Assembly (NCBI GenBank): GCA_027422505.1
Contig: JAPQWV010000017.1
Span: forward strand, 12,215,501 to 12,279,500
From: Craterostigma plantagineum
Taxonomy: Eukaryota > Streptophyta > Magnoliopsida > Lamiales > Linderniaceae
Direction of reading: 5' to 3'
Length of the DNA: 64,000 nt
The position numbers were made by a program, and so were the translations under genes. Positions 62,923 through 64,000 of the stretch are shown here, piece after piece. The notes beneath the pieces are model-generated. The model did no database searches, was not told where the DNA came from, and saw only the letters and a list, made by a program, of their open reading frames with translations. The first letter of the stretch is position 1, and every line of letters starts with the position of its first letter.

Positions 62923-64000
62923 TGATAAACGTATTTTAATACGTTTATTGTTGTATTTATTTGGGTTATAATAAGAAATTATTGGTCATTCCATGCATTT
63001 ATTGGCTTTATTTACACCCATTTAAATATTGTAGGACCTTGGAATGATTATCGAGCGAAAGTAACGAAAACGAGGCGAAAACGACGCGAAAAGTACCAAG
63101 TATGAAGCTGCCAGGCAACGTTCACGGTCGTGAATCACCTCGCATGAGGCCGTGAACGTGGGCAGTGAGGTTAAGATGAGAAGACCCTTAGGTGTCACGG
63201 CCGTGAGGCCTTATGCAAGAGGCCGTGAACGACGACAGAGACTTGAACAAGCTCCACTCACGGCCGTGAATAGTCACGCAATAAGCCGTGAATCCTGGCA
63301 GAGGCTTAAGTAAAGAGTAGACTTCAAGTGTCACGGCCGTGAGGCCTTATGCAACAAGCCGTGAATCAAGGCAGAGAGCTCAATGAAGGGAAAATCCGTT
63401 TATTCACGGCCGTGACTTCCGATGCAAGTGGCCGTGACTGGCACCAGATAGTCAAGTTTTAGGGTTTAAGCCGCCGTCACGGCCGTGAAGCGTTTTGCAC
63501 GAGGCCATGACTCATGCCAGAAAGTCAAGAAATAGGGTTTTAAGCCGCCTTCACGGCCGTGAAGGTCCGTTAAGAGGCCGTGAACGTGCCAAAATGCAGG
63601 GTTTTAGCCCATTTTCGAAGCATAAAAGGGTGGCTCTACTCAGAACTCAAGAACAACTTCATAGGGACGAAACCTAAGAGAAAATAAGAGGAAGAAGAAC
63701 CCTAGAAGCCGCTCTCTCATTCAGAGATACGTAGAGACGATCCAACAACGTAGTTACGCCTAGTTGATCGAGGAACGAGAGCTCCACCTCAGAAACGCCA
63801 TACTCAGTTCTCAGAGAAGATTTAATGAGTTCTCTTACCTTGTTTTCTTTAAATCTCGTTGTTGTGACATCCAATATGAGTAGCTAATCCTCTTGTGTGT
63901 TTGGGAGTAGATGAACGTTGGGTTATGTCGTAGTTAAAGCGTAGGATAATCGTGAACACGTGTATTCGACTATTTATCGTTCTATGATATTGTTTCTGCT
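62923..64000 (+). mobile_element. 3' LTR of element A, cut by window end
   Basis: Colinear with 50448-51525, including the palindrome array at 63121-63585. The right boundary and target duplication lie outside the window. Confidence 0.93.
63121..63585 (+). repeat. TCACGGCCGTGA array, 3' LTR copy
   Basis: Identical by eye to 50646-51110, seven units. Confidence 0.88.

Larger units (their letters stand above)
50448..64000 (+). mobile_element. Athila-like Ty3/gypsy element A (right end beyond window)
   Basis: 5' LTR 50448-52121, Athila-type primer site TGGCGCCGTTGTCGGGGA, gag, protease, RT, RNase H, integrase, a roughly 5.1-kb post-pol region with an extra ORF and an antisense gene, a polypurine tract and the first 1,078 bp of the 3' LTR. 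About 12 differences in the compared 1.07 kb of LTRs (about 99% identity). The internal region is 10.8 kb. Confidence 0.93.

Overview
This window is plant nuclear DNA, most likely from a flowering plant (probably a eudicot), and it is almost entirely nested LTR retrotransposons. I see no conventional host gene. The evidence is plant-type Ty1/copia (Sirevirus-like and TNT1-94-like) and Ty3/gypsy (Tekay/chromovirus-like and Athila-like) gag-pol remnants, tRNA-Met and Athila-type primer sites, a Cassandra-like LTR carrying a 5S rRNA promoter domain, and a hAT-type MITE. Species cannot be named from this sequence. Element letters (A-K, S) are my own labels.

Layout. 1-4332: a copia LTR remnant (H) split by a gypsy-type solo LTR (K, 399-3343). 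4333-6460: a diverged copia LTR in minus orientation (J). 6461-9569: a minus-strand Sirevirus-like gag/LTR fragment (G). 9570-18585: a minus-strand Tekay-like gypsy element (D) whose leader carries Cassandra-derived sequence between two primer sites and whose 3' LTR is scrambled. 18586-19708: remnant of another Tekay-like element (E). 19709-19879: start of a further gypsy LTR (I). 19880-25809 and 49302-50447: a degraded copia element (C) with a hAT MITE in its LTR. 25810-49301: a Sirevirus-like element (S) inserted into the C reverse transcriptase, with a GATAG target duplication. 35520-45387: a Tekay-like element (B) inserted into the 3' ORF of S, with an AATGG duplication. 50448-64000: an Athila-like element (A) inserted into the C RNase H region and cut by the window end.

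The order of events is readable: E was hit by I and D, I by C, C by S and later A, and S by B. LTR pairs of S, B and A are about 99% identical or better by eye, so those insertions are recent, yet all three have broken reading frames. B lacks the integrase core and S lacks part of the RNase H region, which suggests mobilisation in trans.

The least explained material is in element A. Downstream of pol it has a compact antisense gene (TATA box, 54-codon ORF with one predicted membrane helix, AATAAA signals). Next to it lies an array of TCACGGCCGTGA palindromes that also forms the LTR promoter array, followed on the sense strand by a TATA-like site, a 5' leader with a good candidate intron, and an extra ORF. 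The same palindrome unit occurs in the unrelated copia LTR J. The K and B LTRs share candidate splice sites and two hairpins, one supported by a compensatory base change.
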